From: Nonomuraea maritima
GTDB lineage: Bacteria > Actinomycetota > Actinomycetes > Streptosporangiales > Streptosporangiaceae
Length of the DNA: 64,000 nt
Direction of reading: 5' to 3'
Assembly: GCF_900100395.1 (NCBI RefSeq)
Contig: NZ_FNFB01000033.1
Location: 17,989 to 81,988 of the forward strand
A model generated the notes under the pieces. It was given only the letters and a program-made list of their open reading frames with translations, searched no databases and had not been told where the DNA came from. Made by a program: the position numbers and the translations under genes. The first letter of the stretch is position 1, and every line of letters begins with the position of its first letter. Shown piece after piece: positions 25,676 to 34,492 of the stretch.

Positions 25676-26920
25676 ATGGGTGGCAACTGGCCGCGGTCGG
25701 TGATCGTGGTGGGCGCGGGCGTCGTCGGCCTGTCGACCGCGTGGTTCCTGCAGGAACGCGGCGTCCAGGTGGAAGTGGTCGACCGCGGCGGCGTCGCCGC
25801 CGGCGCGTCGTGGGGCAACGCCGGCTGGGTCGCACCCGGCCTGGCCATCCCGCTCAACGAGCCCTCCGTCGTGCGGTACGGCCTGCGCTCGCTGGTCAAC
25901 CCGGCGGCTCCGCTGCACGTGCCCGCGACCCTCGACCCGGGATTGTGGTCGTTCCTGACGCGCTTCGCCGCCAACAGCAGCTGGCGGTCGTGGACCCGCG
26001 CTGCGCGCGCCGGCGTGCCGCTCAACGACGAGAGCATCGAGGCGTACGACGTGCTCGCCGCCAATGGCGTCTCGGCGCCCGTCATCCCGGCGCCGATCAC
26101 CGCGGCGTTCCGCACGCCGCGTCAGGCCGAGAGCCTGCTGCACGAGCTGCGCCGGCTGGAGGCGGTCGGGCAGCACGTGGAGCACGCCGTGCTCGACGCC
26201 GCCGCCCTGGCCGAGCAGGTGCCGCTCGCCGGACAGGCGCTGACCGCGGGCGTGCGGATCGACGGCCAGCGGTACATCGACCCTGGCGCGTTCGTGAACG
26301 CCCTGGGCAAGGCCGTCATGCAGCGCGGCGCGAGCCTTTCCGCCCTTGAGGTGGACGACATCCGCGCCGACGCCGACAAGGTGGTCGTCAGCTCGTCGAA
26401 GGGCACCACCCTGTCGGCCGACGCGGTCGTGGTGGCCACCGGCGCCTGGCTGCCCCGCCTCGCCCGGCGGTTCGGGGTGCGCGTCCCGGTACGGGCCGGT
26501 CGCGGCTACTCCTTCACCGTGCCGGTCGACCATCCGATCCCCGGACCGATCTACCTGCCGGGGGAGCGGGTGGCGTGCACGCCGTACCGTGGCGGGCTTC
26601 GGGTGGCGGGCACGATGGAGTTCCGCGGTCCGGACGCGCCGCAGGTGGCCGCCCGGGTGGAGGCCATCATCGCCTCGGCCCGTCCGCTGCTGCGCGGGGT
26701 GCACTGGGAGGAACGCACCGACGTCTGGGTGGGGCCGCGCCCGGTCACCCCCGACGGACGGCCGCTCATCGGCGCGACGAAGGCCCCCAACGTCTACGTG
26801 GCGGGCGGGCACGGCATGTGGGGCATCGCCCAGGGCCCGATCACCGGACGGCTGCTGGCCGAGCAGATCACCACGGGTAAGCAGCCCGAGGCGTTCGCCG
26901 ACCTCGACCCGCTGCGCTGA
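25676..26920 (+). CDS. D-amino-acid dehydrogenase-like FAD oxidoreductase (DadA type)
   Basis: A 414-residue DAO-superfamily flavoprotein. The FAD-binding motif is VIVVGAGVVGLSTAWFL, followed by GVAAGASWGNAGWVAPG, typical of DadA, and a second FAD contact GGHGMWGIAQGPITGRLLA near the end. DadA oxidises D-amino acids to 2-oxo acids and passes electrons to the respiratory chain. GGAGGGG before the ATG supports the start. Relatives act on other amines such as hydroxyproline or glycine, so the substrate is not certain. It probably answers to the upstream PucR protein. Confidence 0.87.
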   Translation: MGGNWPRSVIVVGAGVVGLSTAWFLQERGVQVEVVDRGGVAAGASWGNAGWVAPGLAIPLNEPSVVRYGLRSLVNPAAPLHVPATLDPGLWSFLTRFAANSSWRSWTRAARAGVPLNDESIEAYDVLAANGVSAPVIPAPITAAFRTPRQAESLLHELRRLEAVGQHVEHAVLDAAALAEQVPLAGQALTAGVRIDGQRYIDPGAFVNALGKAVMQRGASLSALEVDDIRADADKVVVSSSKGTTLSADAVVVATGAWLPRLARRFGVRVPVRAGRGYSFTVPVDHPIPGPIYLPGERVACTPYRGGLRVAGTMEFRGPDAPQVAARVEAIIASARPLLRGVHWEERTDVWVGPRPVTPDGRPLIGATKAPNVYVAGGHGMWGIAQGPITGRLLAEQITTGKQPEAFADLDPLR

Positions 26921-27659
26921 CCCGCGCACCCCGCCAACCGGACACGAGCGCCAGGGCGAGCAGCAGCTCCGCGACGTCGCCGCCGTAGTACATGAGCTCG
27001 GCCCCGCCGCGCAGCTGCGCGACGGGTGCCGGCACGTCCACGCCGATCCCGGCGTACATGAGCTGTGACAGGACGCTGTGCACGGCGATCGCCACGCCCA
27101 GCGTCACCAGCCGCGCCGGCACCGAAGGGCGGCGGGGCGCCGGGTCGGGGCCGGCGATCACCCAGGCGAACAGGTATCCGGAGAGCAGGAAGTGCACGTG
27201 GACGGCGGCGTGCAGCCGTCCGTCCGTCAGGGTGAGCCGGTAGAGCGGGGTGCAGTACAGCACCACCATGCCGCCCACGCTGAGCACCAGCGCCGTCACC
27301 GGGTGGGCGAGGACGCGGGCGGCGCGGCAGCGCAGCAACGCGCTGAGACGGCGCGCGCCCGCCGCGGGCAGCGAGCGCAGCAGCAAGGTCATCGGCGCGC
27401 CGAGCACCAGGAACAGCGGCGCGAGCATCCCGATGAGCAGGTGCTGCAGCATGTGGCCACGGAAGTCGGTCGCGGCCGGTTCCGCGACCGGCCCTGTCAG
27501 CGCGGCCGCCAGGAGCGCGATCCCTGCGGTGAACGCCGCCGCACGCCACCGGCTCCACCGCTTCGCCCGCGCCGCGAGCACCAGGTAGGCGGCGCCCACG
27601 AGCAGCACGGCCACGAGCGCGTACGGGTCCGCGTGCGCGTGGTGGCCGCTCATGCTCAT
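26868..27659 (-). CDS. ctaG: CtaG-type cytochrome c oxidase assembly protein
   Basis: A 263-residue membrane protein of the caa3_CtaG family, which supports copper delivery to cytochrome oxidase. About seven helices are visible with conserved histidines in HMLQHLLIGMLAPLFLVLG, HVHFLLSGYLFAWVI and VHSVLSQLMYAG. Its ATG overlaps the stop of the DUF2243 gene (ATGA), so the two are coupled. The C-terminal tail runs 53 bases into the dehydrogenase gene on the other strand. Confidence 0.88.
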   Translation of the reverse strand: MSMSGHHAHADPYALVAVLLVGAAYLVLAARAKRWSRWRAAAFTAGIALLAAALTGPVAEPAATDFRGHMLQHLLIGMLAPLFLVLGAPMTLLLRSLPAAGARRLSALLRCRAARVLAHPVTALVLSVGGMVVLYCTPLYRLTLTDGRLHAAVHVHFLLSGYLFAWVIAGPDPAPRRPSVPARLVTLGVAIAVHSVLSQLMYAGIGVDVPAPVAQLRGGAELMYYGGDVAELLLALALVSGWRGARVSAAGRGRRTPRAAYPW

Positions 27660-28162
27660 GCCGCCTGCTCGCCGTCGTGGCACAGGTCGAGCGCCCGGCC
27701 GGTGCGCTGCAGCGCCCATCCGGCGAGGACGAGCAGCGCGCCGAGGAGCAGGAAGCCCAGGTCCCACCACAGCTCCTGCGGGCCGGTGCGGACGTGGTGG
27801 ATGCCCAGCAGGTGGTGGTCGATCACGCCCTCCACCAGGTTGAACAGCCCCCATCCGATCAGCACCCAGCCCCACAGCGCCCGCGAGCGCCACACGCGCC
27901 CGCGGGAGCTCAGGACCCGGGAGTAGAGCAGGCCGAGCCCGATCAGCACCGCCAGCCAGGTGACGGTGTGGAACAGTCCGTCCCCCAACGTGTTCATCCG
28001 CAGGCCCGGCACGGTGTCGTCCGGGTAGGCGGCGGTGCTGCTGAGCATGTGGTGCCACTGCAGGATCTGATGCAGCAGGATGCCGTCCACGAACCCGCCG
28101 AGCCCGACGCCGAGGATCGCGCCGGGCAGCCGGATGCGGCGGCGGACGTCCACAGCGGGCAT
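27656..28162 (-). CDS. DUF2243 membrane protein
   Basis: A 168-residue four-helix membrane protein matching DUF2243: GGFVDGILLHQILQWHHML, then GDGLFHTVTWLAVLIGLGLL and FNLVEGVIDHHLLGIHHVR. The many conserved His residues suggest heme or metal binding, but the family function is unknown. It commonly sits beside CtaG, as here, which links it to respiratory oxidase or copper handling. Confidence 0.9.
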   Translation of the reverse strand: MPAVDVRRRIRLPGAILGVGLGGFVDGILLHQILQWHHMLSSTAAYPDDTVPGLRMNTLGDGLFHTVTWLAVLIGLGLLYSRVLSSRGRVWRSRALWGWVLIGWGLFNLVEGVIDHHLLGIHHVRTGPQELWWDLGFLLLGALLVLAGWALQRTGRALDLCHDGEQAA

Positions 28163-28173
28163 GGCTCGCGCCG

Positions 28174-28758
28174 TCAGGTCTTCTTGCCCATCGTCTGGCG
28201 GATGACGTCGCGGATGCGGTCCATCATCGCGACCGGCGTGCCGACGAGGATGTTCTTGGTGGCGGACTCGGTGCCGGGGTGCGGGTGGGTGGGGGCCATC
28301 GCCTCGGCCGCCTTGACGCCGACGGCCATGGCGCGCCGCTCGGCCTTCGTGGTGTGGCCGCGGAGCTGGATGAACTCGTAGCGTTCCTCGGCGCGGGCGT
28401 GCGCCTCCACGGCGGCCCGCAGCGTCGCGAGGTTCTCCAGGAAGTCGGGGGCGTCCGCGCCGGCCTCGTCCATCCGGCTGAGCAGCTCCTTGGCCTCCCT
28501 CTCCTCGGCGAGACGGTCGTCGACGACGCCGTCGCCACCGTCGATCTTGCCGCGGGCGTACGGGTGGACGATCTCCTCCTCGGCCGTCTCGTGGACGGCG
28601 AGCAGGCGTACCAGGCGGGTGAACGCCTCGCCGCGCTGCTTCTTCGGTGCCTGCTCGACCTCGTCGAACATGTCCCGGATCATGCCGTGCTGGGCTTGGA
28701 GCAGGTCGATGACGTCGGTCTCGCCCATCGTCTCGGGCGCCGTCTTCTGAGCGGTCAT
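28174..28758 (-). CDS. Hemerythrin HHE domain protein
   Basis: A 194-residue cytoplasmic protein with an HHE cation-binding four-helix bundle (LLQAQHGMIRDMFDEVEQ, LLAVHETAEEEIVHPYARG, AAVEAHARAEERYEFIQL). Such domains bind a di-iron centre that senses or carries oxygen or related species. The C-terminal 50 residues are less ordered. ATG 28758 (MTAQKTAPE) is preferred to a longer reading. It lies 12 bases upstream of the DUF2243 gene and probably shares a transcript with it and ctaG. Confidence 0.9.
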   Translation of the reverse strand: MTAQKTAPETMGETDVIDLLQAQHGMIRDMFDEVEQAPKKQRGEAFTRLVRLLAVHETAEEEIVHPYARGKIDGGDGVVDDRLAEEREAKELLSRMDEAGADAPDFLENLATLRAAVEAHARAEERYEFIQLRGHTTKAERRAMAVGVKAAEAMAPTHPHPGTESATKNILVGTPVAMMDRIRDVIRQTMGKKT

Positions 28759-28948
28759 GTGCGGTCCCTCTCCTTCGGGTACGGGGCGGGGCCTACCCCT
28801 GGGGAAGGGCGACACGCTCCGGTACGAGAAGACCAGCCGGGATCCTTACCGACTCTGGAGGCGTGGGCGGGGGCGAGCAGAGGTTGTGCCGGGAAGTCTC
28901 GGTTAGTCGGGCACACCTGCACATTCCACCGCAAAGGAGCGGAAGCGC

Positions 28949-30151
28949 ATGACCTTCAATCCACTACGCGAACGAGGCATCCCGCTGGACAAGCAGCTGC
29001 GCAACTGGCGCGAGCTGAACGTCACGCCGATCGACCCCGACCATTGCGACCCGTACACCCGCTGCCGCATCATCACGATGAACGGCATCGAGACCGAGGC
29101 CGTCTTCTTCAGCCACCACATGGCCCGCCACTGCCCCGACATCGAGCTGAAGCAGCAGCTCGCCCGCGTCCGTTACATCGAGGCGCAGCAGCAGAAGGCG
29201 GTCAACTGGCTGCTGCCCGGTTTGTCGTCGGTGCTGGAGACGACGCTCGCCTACGAGCAGGTCGCGGTCGACCTGACCGCGTGGGTCGCGCGGATGGAGC
29301 CGGACCCGTACCTGTGCCAGGCCTACCAGTTCGGTGTGCTGGAGGACTTCGACCACCTCTACCGGTACGCCAACCTGTACGAGATGATCGAGCACCGCAA
29401 GGCGGAGAAGATCGTCGACCAGCTCACCGAGGTGATGCCCGGCCGGCCGACGTACCTGCACCACCGCAACCCGATCGACAACGTGCGCGAACCGTACGAC
29501 CGCAACAGCACCGCGCCCATCAGCAAGCTGCACGCGCTGACCATCATGTCGGCCGAGCAGCAGACGATGAACTTCTACATGAACGTCGGCCCCATGTACA
29601 TGGAGCCCATCGCCCGCCAGCTCTACCAGGAGATCGGACTGATCGAGGAGGAGCACGTCACCCACTACGAGTCGCTCGTCGACCCCGGCGAGAGCTGGTG
29701 GGAGATGCTGCTCAACCACGAGTACAACGAGTGCTACCTGTACCACTCGTTCATGGAGACCGAGCCCGACCCCAAGGTGAAGAGCATCTGGGAGCTGCAC
29801 CTCAACATGGAGCTGGAGCACCTGCGCCTGGCGGCCGAGCTGTTCAAGCGGCACGACGGCCGCGACCCCGAGCAGGTGTGCGCGCCTGAGCTGCCCGCCC
29901 CCGTCACGTTCGAGCCGAACAAGGCGTACGTACGCGAGCTGATCGCGACCCAGATCGACTACACGACGCTGGGCACCGGCTACGTGCAGGAGGCGCACGA
30001 GCGGTTCGAGAAGATGCAGGAAGCCATCATGGGCGGTGAGAAGGCGCCCTCCGAGCGGGTCATCGACGACAACCGCGAGAAGTCCGGCCGCGAGTACCGG
30101 CTGCAGACCGAGGGCGAGCACCCCATTCACAGCCTCGCCTACAACCGCTGA
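28949..30151 (+). CDS. Uncharacterised ferritin-like (di-iron type) protein
   Basis: A 400-residue soluble protein I cannot assign to a named family. Helices rich in Glu and His recur: RYIEAQQQKAVNWLLPG, AYEQVAVDLTAWVARME, FDHLYRYANLYEMIEHRK, then IGLIEEEHVTHYESLVD and HLNMELEHLRLAAELFKRHD. Repeated E-x-x-H motifs suggest a ferritin-like bundle with one or two di-iron sites, perhaps a duplicated pair of bundles. There is no signal peptide or membrane helix. It diverges from the hemerythrin gene across 190 bases. GGAGCGG precedes the ATG, and a strong hairpin follows the stop. Confidence 0.75.
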   Translation: MTFNPLRERGIPLDKQLRNWRELNVTPIDPDHCDPYTRCRIITMNGIETEAVFFSHHMARHCPDIELKQQLARVRYIEAQQQKAVNWLLPGLSSVLETTLAYEQVAVDLTAWVARMEPDPYLCQAYQFGVLEDFDHLYRYANLYEMIEHRKAEKIVDQLTEVMPGRPTYLHHRNPIDNVREPYDRNSTAPISKLHALTIMSAEQQTMNFYMNVGPMYMEPIARQLYQEIGLIEEEHVTHYESLVDPGESWWEMLLNHEYNECYLYHSFMETEPDPKVKSIWELHLNMELEHLRLAAELFKRHDGRDPEQVCAPELPAPVTFEPNKAYVRELIATQIDYTTLGTGYVQEAHERFEKMQEAIMGGEKAPSERVIDDNREKSGREYRLQTEGEHPIHSLAYNR

Positions 30152-30158
30152 CCACCTG

Positions 30159-30182
30159 ACCGGCTCCCCGCGGGGAGCCGGT
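30159..30182. terminator. Perfect 24-bp palindromic terminator hairpin
   Basis: A perfect palindrome centred at 30170/30171 (arm ACCGGCTCCCCG) begins 7 bases after the ferritin-like gene and is followed by TTTCGCCCCCTTTTG. It is a likely transcription terminator. Confidence 0.8.
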
Positions 30183-30336
30183 TTCGCCCCCTTTTGTCCG
30201 CTTCAAAGGTTCCATCCCGTCCGAAAATGGGCACCAAGCCCCATGACGCACCGGGGCGGGCCGAACGCGCCTCCAGGGCTCGGGACCTCGCGGAACGACG
30301 GCGCTCATCGGGGCCGCCGCCGAGCGACCTGACGTC

Positions 30337-31611
30337 ATGCGCGCCGACGAGATCACGGGAGGGCCACGGTTGAACGCCTCGCCGGGTACCCGGGCCAGCG
30401 ACTCCTTGGTGGAACTGGCCGCCAGGGTCGTGCCGCTCGCGGCCTTCCTGGCCTTCGTCGGCGCCTGGGGGCGCACCCTGCCCGTCCTGGGCGAGATCGT
30501 CGTCGTCGGACTGCTCGCCGTGACCGTGGTGGCCGCGGTGCACCACGCCGAGATCGTCGCGCACCGCGTCGGCGAGCCGTTCGGCTCGCTCATCCTCGCC
30601 GTCGCCGTGACCGTCATCGAGGTCGGGCTCATCATCACGCTCATGGTCTCCGGCGGCCCCGGCGCGGCGACGCTCGCGCGGGACACCGTCTTCGCGGCCG
30701 TGATGATCACCTGTAACGGCATCGTGGGGGTGTCGGTGCTGATCAGCGCGTTGCGGCACGGCACCGCGTCCTTCAACACCAAGGGCACCACCGCCGCGCT
30801 GGCGACCGTGCTGACGCTGTCGGGGCTGAGCCTGGTGCTGCCGTCGTTCACCACGAGCGTCCCCGGGCCCGAGTTCTCCGGCGCCCAGCTGGCCTTCGCG
30901 GCGGCCGCCTCGCTGGCGCTCTACCTGCTGTTCCTGTTCGTGCAGAACATCCGCCACCGCGACTACTTCGTGCCCACCTCGCCTCCCGTCGTGCGTCCGC
31001 TCAGCAGCGTCGTCGAGCAGGCCGTACGGGCCCGCCGCACTGGAGCGGCCGTCACCGAGCACCACTCCGCGCGCGGCTCCGGCGCCGCGCTCGCCGCCAC
31101 GCGGGTGGGGGAGACGCGGATGACCGGCGTCGAGGTGCACGCTGCCGTCCCGCCGCTCGGCACGACCATGATCAGTCTCGGGCTGCTGATCACGGCGCTG
31201 GTCTCGGTCGTCGGCCTGGCGAAGGTGGAGTCGCGGACCATCGAGGCGGCCGTCGAGGCGGCGGGGCTGCCGCACGCGGTGGTGGGCGTGGTCATCGCCC
31301 TGCTGGTGCTGCTGCCGGAGACGCTGGCGGCGGCCCGAAACGCCTACCGCAAACGCACTCAGATCAGTCTCAACCTCGCGCTCGGGTCGGCCATGGCCAG
31401 CATCGGCCTGACCATCCCCACCATCGCCGTGGCGTCGATCTGGCTGGAGAGCCCGCTCCACCTGGGGCTCGGTGCGACGCACCTGGTGTTGCTCTGCCTC
31501 ACCGCGATCGTCGGGACCCTCACCGTGATCCCCGGCCGGGCCACGCTGCTCCAGGCGGGGGTGCATCTCACGCTGTGCGCCAGTTACCTGTTCCTCGCCG
31601 CCGTCCCCTGA
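30337..31611 (+). CDS. chaA: ChaA-type calcium/sodium-proton antiporter
   Basis: A 424-residue CaCA-family antiporter with two inverted repeats of membrane helices. The alpha-repeat motifs are GEPFGSLILAVAVTVIEVGL and ALLVLLPETLAAARNAYRKR, each with the conserved Glu. It should expel Ca or Na in exchange for protons. A central loop (residues 208-260) links the halves. The first ATG gives an 11-residue polar extension; a TTG at 30370 is an alternative start. It converges with the HxlR gene. Confidence 0.9.
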   Translation: MRADEITGGPRLNASPGTRASDSLVELAARVVPLAAFLAFVGAWGRTLPVLGEIVVVGLLAVTVVAAVHHAEIVAHRVGEPFGSLILAVAVTVIEVGLIITLMVSGGPGAATLARDTVFAAVMITCNGIVGVSVLISALRHGTASFNTKGTTAALATVLTLSGLSLVLPSFTTSVPGPEFSGAQLAFAAAASLALYLLFLFVQNIRHRDYFVPTSPPVVRPLSSVVEQAVRARRTGAAVTEHHSARGSGAALAATRVGETRMTGVEVHAAVPPLGTTMISLGLLITALVSVVGLAKVESRTIEAAVEAAGLPHAVVGVVIALLVLLPETLAAARNAYRKRTQISLNLALGSAMASIGLTIPTIAVASIWLESPLHLGLGATHLVLLCLTAIVGTLTVIPGRATLLQAGVHLTLCASYLFLAAVP

Positions 31612-31614
31612 GGG

Positions 31615-31992
31615 TCAACGGGCGTCGTACGCCGCCCTCGACTCGACGATGCCGGCGGCGTTGTTCTCCGCCCACCCGGCCAGGGCGCGTACGACGCTGA
31701 GCAGGCTCATCCCGCGCGGGGTCAGGGCGTAGTCGACGCGCGGGGGCTTGGCGTCGTGGACGGTGCGCGTCACGAGGCCGTCGCGTTCGAGCCCCTGCAG
31801 CGTCGCGCTGAGCATGCGCTTGGTGATGGGCTTGCTCATCCGGCTGAGCTCGTTGAAGCGCCGGGTGGTGTCGTCGAGCTGGCAGATGACGACCACCGAC
31901 CACTTGTCGCCGATCCGTTCGAGGACGTCGCGGATCAGGGACAGGCGGTCCTCCTCGCACAGCTCGATCGCCTCGGAGGTGGCTTGGGACAT
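31615..31992 (-). CDS. HxlR-family transcriptional regulator
   Basis: A 125-residue winged-helix regulator. IGDKWSVVVICQLDDTTRRF and FNELSRMSKPITKRMLSATL are the HxlR signature, followed by the wing RTVHDAKPPRVDYALTPRG. A Cys near the start (ELCEED) is where redox-sensing HxlR proteins carry one. The 13-bp palindrome GGAACCTGGTTCC (32010-32022) just upstream may be its own operator. Divergent from the STAS gene. Confidence 0.9.
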   Translation of the reverse strand: MSQATSEAIELCEEDRLSLIRDVLERIGDKWSVVVICQLDDTTRRFNELSRMSKPITKRMLSATLQGLERDGLVTRTVHDAKPPRVDYALTPRGMSLLSVVRALAGWAENNAAGIVESRAAYDAR

Positions 31993-32009
31993 GCGAGCAG
32001 TATACGTAC

Positions 32010-32022
32010 GGAACCTGGTTCC
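32010..32022. promoter_or_regulatory. Candidate operator upstream of the HxlR gene
   Basis: GGAACC-T-GGTTCC is a perfect palindrome 18 bases upstream of the HxlR start, next to the AT-richer GTATACGTAC. Autoregulation is a reasonable guess. Confidence 0.4.
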
Positions 32023-32147
32023 TCCCCAGGCATGCGCTCGTGGACCCCCAGGAACGGCGCGCGTACGATGGTCCGTAAGCGGTGACTCGCCCACATGCGG
32101 CCTGCGTGCCATGGCGACTTCTTTCGCACCGTGGATGGGACCATCCC

Positions 32148-32519
32148 ATGACCGCCCTGGCCATTCGGTTTGTGCACCACCCCGCTTCCTGTGACCTCCT
32201 GCTGAGCGGCGACCTGGACGCCATCTCCGCCCCGCGCCTGCAACCAGCGGTCGAGTCGGTCGTCGACCGGGGCCACCGTAGCCTCACCATCGACGCCGCC
32301 GACCTCGCCTTCTGCGACTCCGCCGGGCTGCGCGCCCTGCTGACGGCGCGCCGCACCCTCACCGACGCCGGCGGCACGATGGACCTGGTGCACGTGGGCG
32401 CCAGAGTCGGCCGCATCCTCGACATCACCGGCCTCGGCCGCGCCTTCCGCCCGAGCCTGCCGTCAGCCCGTGGCCGGTCGCGGGACGACGCCCCACATGA
32501 ACGCGGCGTCCTTCAGTAA
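32148..32519 (+). CDS. STAS-domain anti-sigma-factor antagonist
   Basis: A 123-residue single STAS domain (residues 1-105). The phosphoacceptor region DAADLAFCDSAGLRALL keeps the Asp-Ser pair of RsbV/SpoIIAA, unlike the DUF5994 fusion at 10 kb. It should be switched by an anti-sigma kinase not present in this window. ATG 32148 (MTALAIRF) is chosen because it starts the domain cleanly. The 3' end overlaps the convergent DUF6461 gene by 57 bases. Confidence 0.88.
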   Translation: MTALAIRFVHHPASCDLLLSGDLDAISAPRLQPAVESVVDRGHRSLTIDAADLAFCDSAGLRALLTARRTLTDAGGTMDLVHVGARVGRILDITGLGRAFRPSLPSARGRSRDDAPHERGVLQ

Positions 32520-33044
32520 CTGCTCGGACGGCATGATCCCGGTCAGGTGCTCGACGAGCAGGAAGGCCGGCCCTGTGTACAACTCGGGGAACGTTGGGTA
32601 GAGCCGGTCGATGGCCGCCATCGCGTCCCTGAGTTCGTCCGGGGTTTCCGTCGGATGTTCTTCGTCGTAGCCCCAGCCATACCGGATCTCGCCGTTCTCG
32701 CACCAGAAGAAGTAGTCGAGGCCCTTGATGGCGAGGGCGGCCTGGGAGACCAGGCGGGTGCCCCGGGAGAGCTCGGTGATGACGCTCTCGCACGTGCCGA
32801 GCCAGTCGGGGTCGAGGACGAACGTCCAGTCGCCGAGGGCGGCGACGCCGAGAGGCTCACCGTGGTGGGGGAAGTCGTCGGGGTCGTCGGGGAAGGGGCC
32901 CGGCGTGAAGTCTTCCCATCGACCGCCGAGGCGAGTGACCACCTGCTCGGGCGTGGCGCGGATGTAGATGAAGGAGTAGCACTCCTCGCCGTACTCGCCG
33001 TGGAGCCAGGAGACGTCGGGGGGTCGCATCGTCATGCTGGTCAT
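32463..33044 (-). CDS. DUF6461-like protein
   Basis: A 193-residue soluble protein resembling DUF6461, an actinobacterial family of unknown function: PPDVSWLHGEYGEECYSFIY, ATPEQVVTRLGGRWEDF, WTFVLDPDWLGT, then LSRGTRLVSQAALAIKGLDY. Three closely spaced ATG codons (33044, 33035, 33029) could each be the start; the outermost is listed. It has no signal peptide. It diverges from nhaA. Confidence 0.72.
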   Translation of the reverse strand: MTSMTMRPPDVSWLHGEYGEECYSFIYIRATPEQVVTRLGGRWEDFTPGPFPDDPDDFPHHGEPLGVAALGDWTFVLDPDWLGTCESVITELSRGTRLVSQAALAIKGLDYFFWCENGEIRYGWGYDEEHPTETPDELRDAMAAIDRLYPTFPELYTGPAFLLVEHLTGIMPSEQLLKDAAFMWGVVPRPATG

Positions 33045-33180
33045 ACTGCCGACCGCCACCGACAGAACGTGGGCGTCGCGTGTTTGGGGTGTTATGCCGT
33101 TTTTGTGAGTGCTGATACCTTGTCGGTAGGTGAGCCGGGAAGTCTGGTCGGCATGTGATCCCTCTACAGAGCGGAGTTTC

Positions 33181-34491
33181 ATGCCCGGCGTCACGTTTCA
33201 CCGCCGTCCTCGCCTGCTCCCCAACCGTACGTGGTCAGAAGTCCGGCGGATCACCGCCATCCTGCGCAAGGAGACCATCGGCGGGGCGTTGCTGCTGGCC
33301 GCCGCGCTCGTGGCGCTGGTGTGGGCCAACTCGCCGTGGGCGCAGCTCTACTTCGATCTGCGGGCGATCCGCATCGGGCCCGCGGCGCTGCACCTCGACC
33401 TCGACCTGGCCACGTGGGCGGCCGACGGCCTGCTGGCCATCTTCTTCTTCGTCGCCGGGCTGGAGCTGAAGCGCGAGTTCGTCGCCGGTGACCTGCGCGA
33501 CGTGCGGCAGGCGGCCGTGCCGGTCGCCGCCGCGTTCGGCGGGGTCGTCGTGCCCGCGCTGCTGTACCTCGCGATCGCGAGCGGTTCCGGCGCGGCGAGC
33601 GGATGGGCGATCCCCACCGCCACCGACATCGCCTTCGCCCTGGCGGTGCTGGCCGTGATCGGCAGGTTCCTGCCCACGGCGCTGCGGACGTTCCTGCTGA
33701 CGCTCGCCGTGGTGGACGACCTCATCGCCATCGTGATCATCGCGGTGTTCTACACCGCCCAGCTGTCGGTGCTGCCGCTGCTCGGCGCCCTCGTCCCGCT
33801 GGTGGTCTTCGCGGCACTCGTACGGCGCCGCGTGCGCTCGTGGTGGCTGCTGCTGCCGCTCGCGTTCGTGACCTGGGCACTGGTGCACGCCTCGGGCGTG
33901 CACGCCACCGTGGCGGGAGTGGCACTGGCCCTGACCGTGCCGGTGCCGCGCAGCGAGCAGGCCGGCGGACCCGAGGCGGGCCCCGGGCTGGCCGAGCACT
34001 TCGAGCACCGGTTCCGGCCGCTGTCCGCCGGTGTCGCCGTCCCGGTCTTCGCGTTCTTCGCCGCGGGCGTGGGCCTCGGCGGGTTCGGCGGGCTGGCCAC
34101 GGCCCTGACCGACCCGGCCGCGGTCGGCATCGTGTTCGGCCTGCTGGCGGGCAAGCCGATCGGCATCCTGGCCGCGACCTGGCTGGTGGCCCGCTTCACC
34201 CGCGCCGACCTGGACGAGGGCCTCGCCTGGATCGACATGGTCGGGCTGGCGATCCTGGCCGGCATCGGGTTCACCGTCTCGCTGCTGATCGGGGAGCTGG
34301 CCTTCGGGGCGGGCAGCGCCCTCGACACCCACGTCAAGGTCGCCGTCCTGGTCGGTTCCCTGGCCTCCGCCCTGGTGGCCACGGTGATCCTGCGACTGCG
34401 CGCCCGCGTCTACCGCCGCATCCACGAGTCCGAGACAGCCGACCTCGACCGCGACGGCGTTCCCGACAGCTACCAGACCCCCGACCGCTGA
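33181..34491 (+). CDS. nhaA: Na+/H+ antiporter NhaA
   Basis: A 436-residue NhaA antiporter that exports Na in exchange for protons. The ion-binding Asp pair is in LLTLAVVDDLIAIVIIAVFY, and IPTATDIAFALAVLA and GLELKREFVAGDLRD are signature regions. A hydrophilic tail ends with DLDRDGVPDSYQ, which resembles a calcium-loop sequence seen in thrombospondin type 3 repeats and is unusual at the end of NhaA. GCGGAG precedes the ATG. It converges with the GT2 gene with a 1-base gap. Confidence 0.95.
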   Translation: MPGVTFHRRPRLLPNRTWSEVRRITAILRKETIGGALLLAAALVALVWANSPWAQLYFDLRAIRIGPAALHLDLDLATWAADGLLAIFFFVAGLELKREFVAGDLRDVRQAAVPVAAAFGGVVVPALLYLAIASGSGAASGWAIPTATDIAFALAVLAVIGRFLPTALRTFLLTLAVVDDLIAIVIIAVFYTAQLSVLPLLGALVPLVVFAALVRRRVRSWWLLLPLAFVTWALVHASGVHATVAGVALALTVPVPRSEQAGGPEAGPGLAEHFEHRFRPLSAGVAVPVFAFFAAGVGLGGFGGLATALTDPAAVGIVFGLLAGKPIGILAATWLVARFTRADLDEGLAWIDMVGLAILAGIGFTVSLLIGELAFGAGSALDTHVKVAVLVGSLASALVATVILRLRARVYRRIHESETADLDRDGVPDSYQTPDR

Positions 34492-34492
34492 G

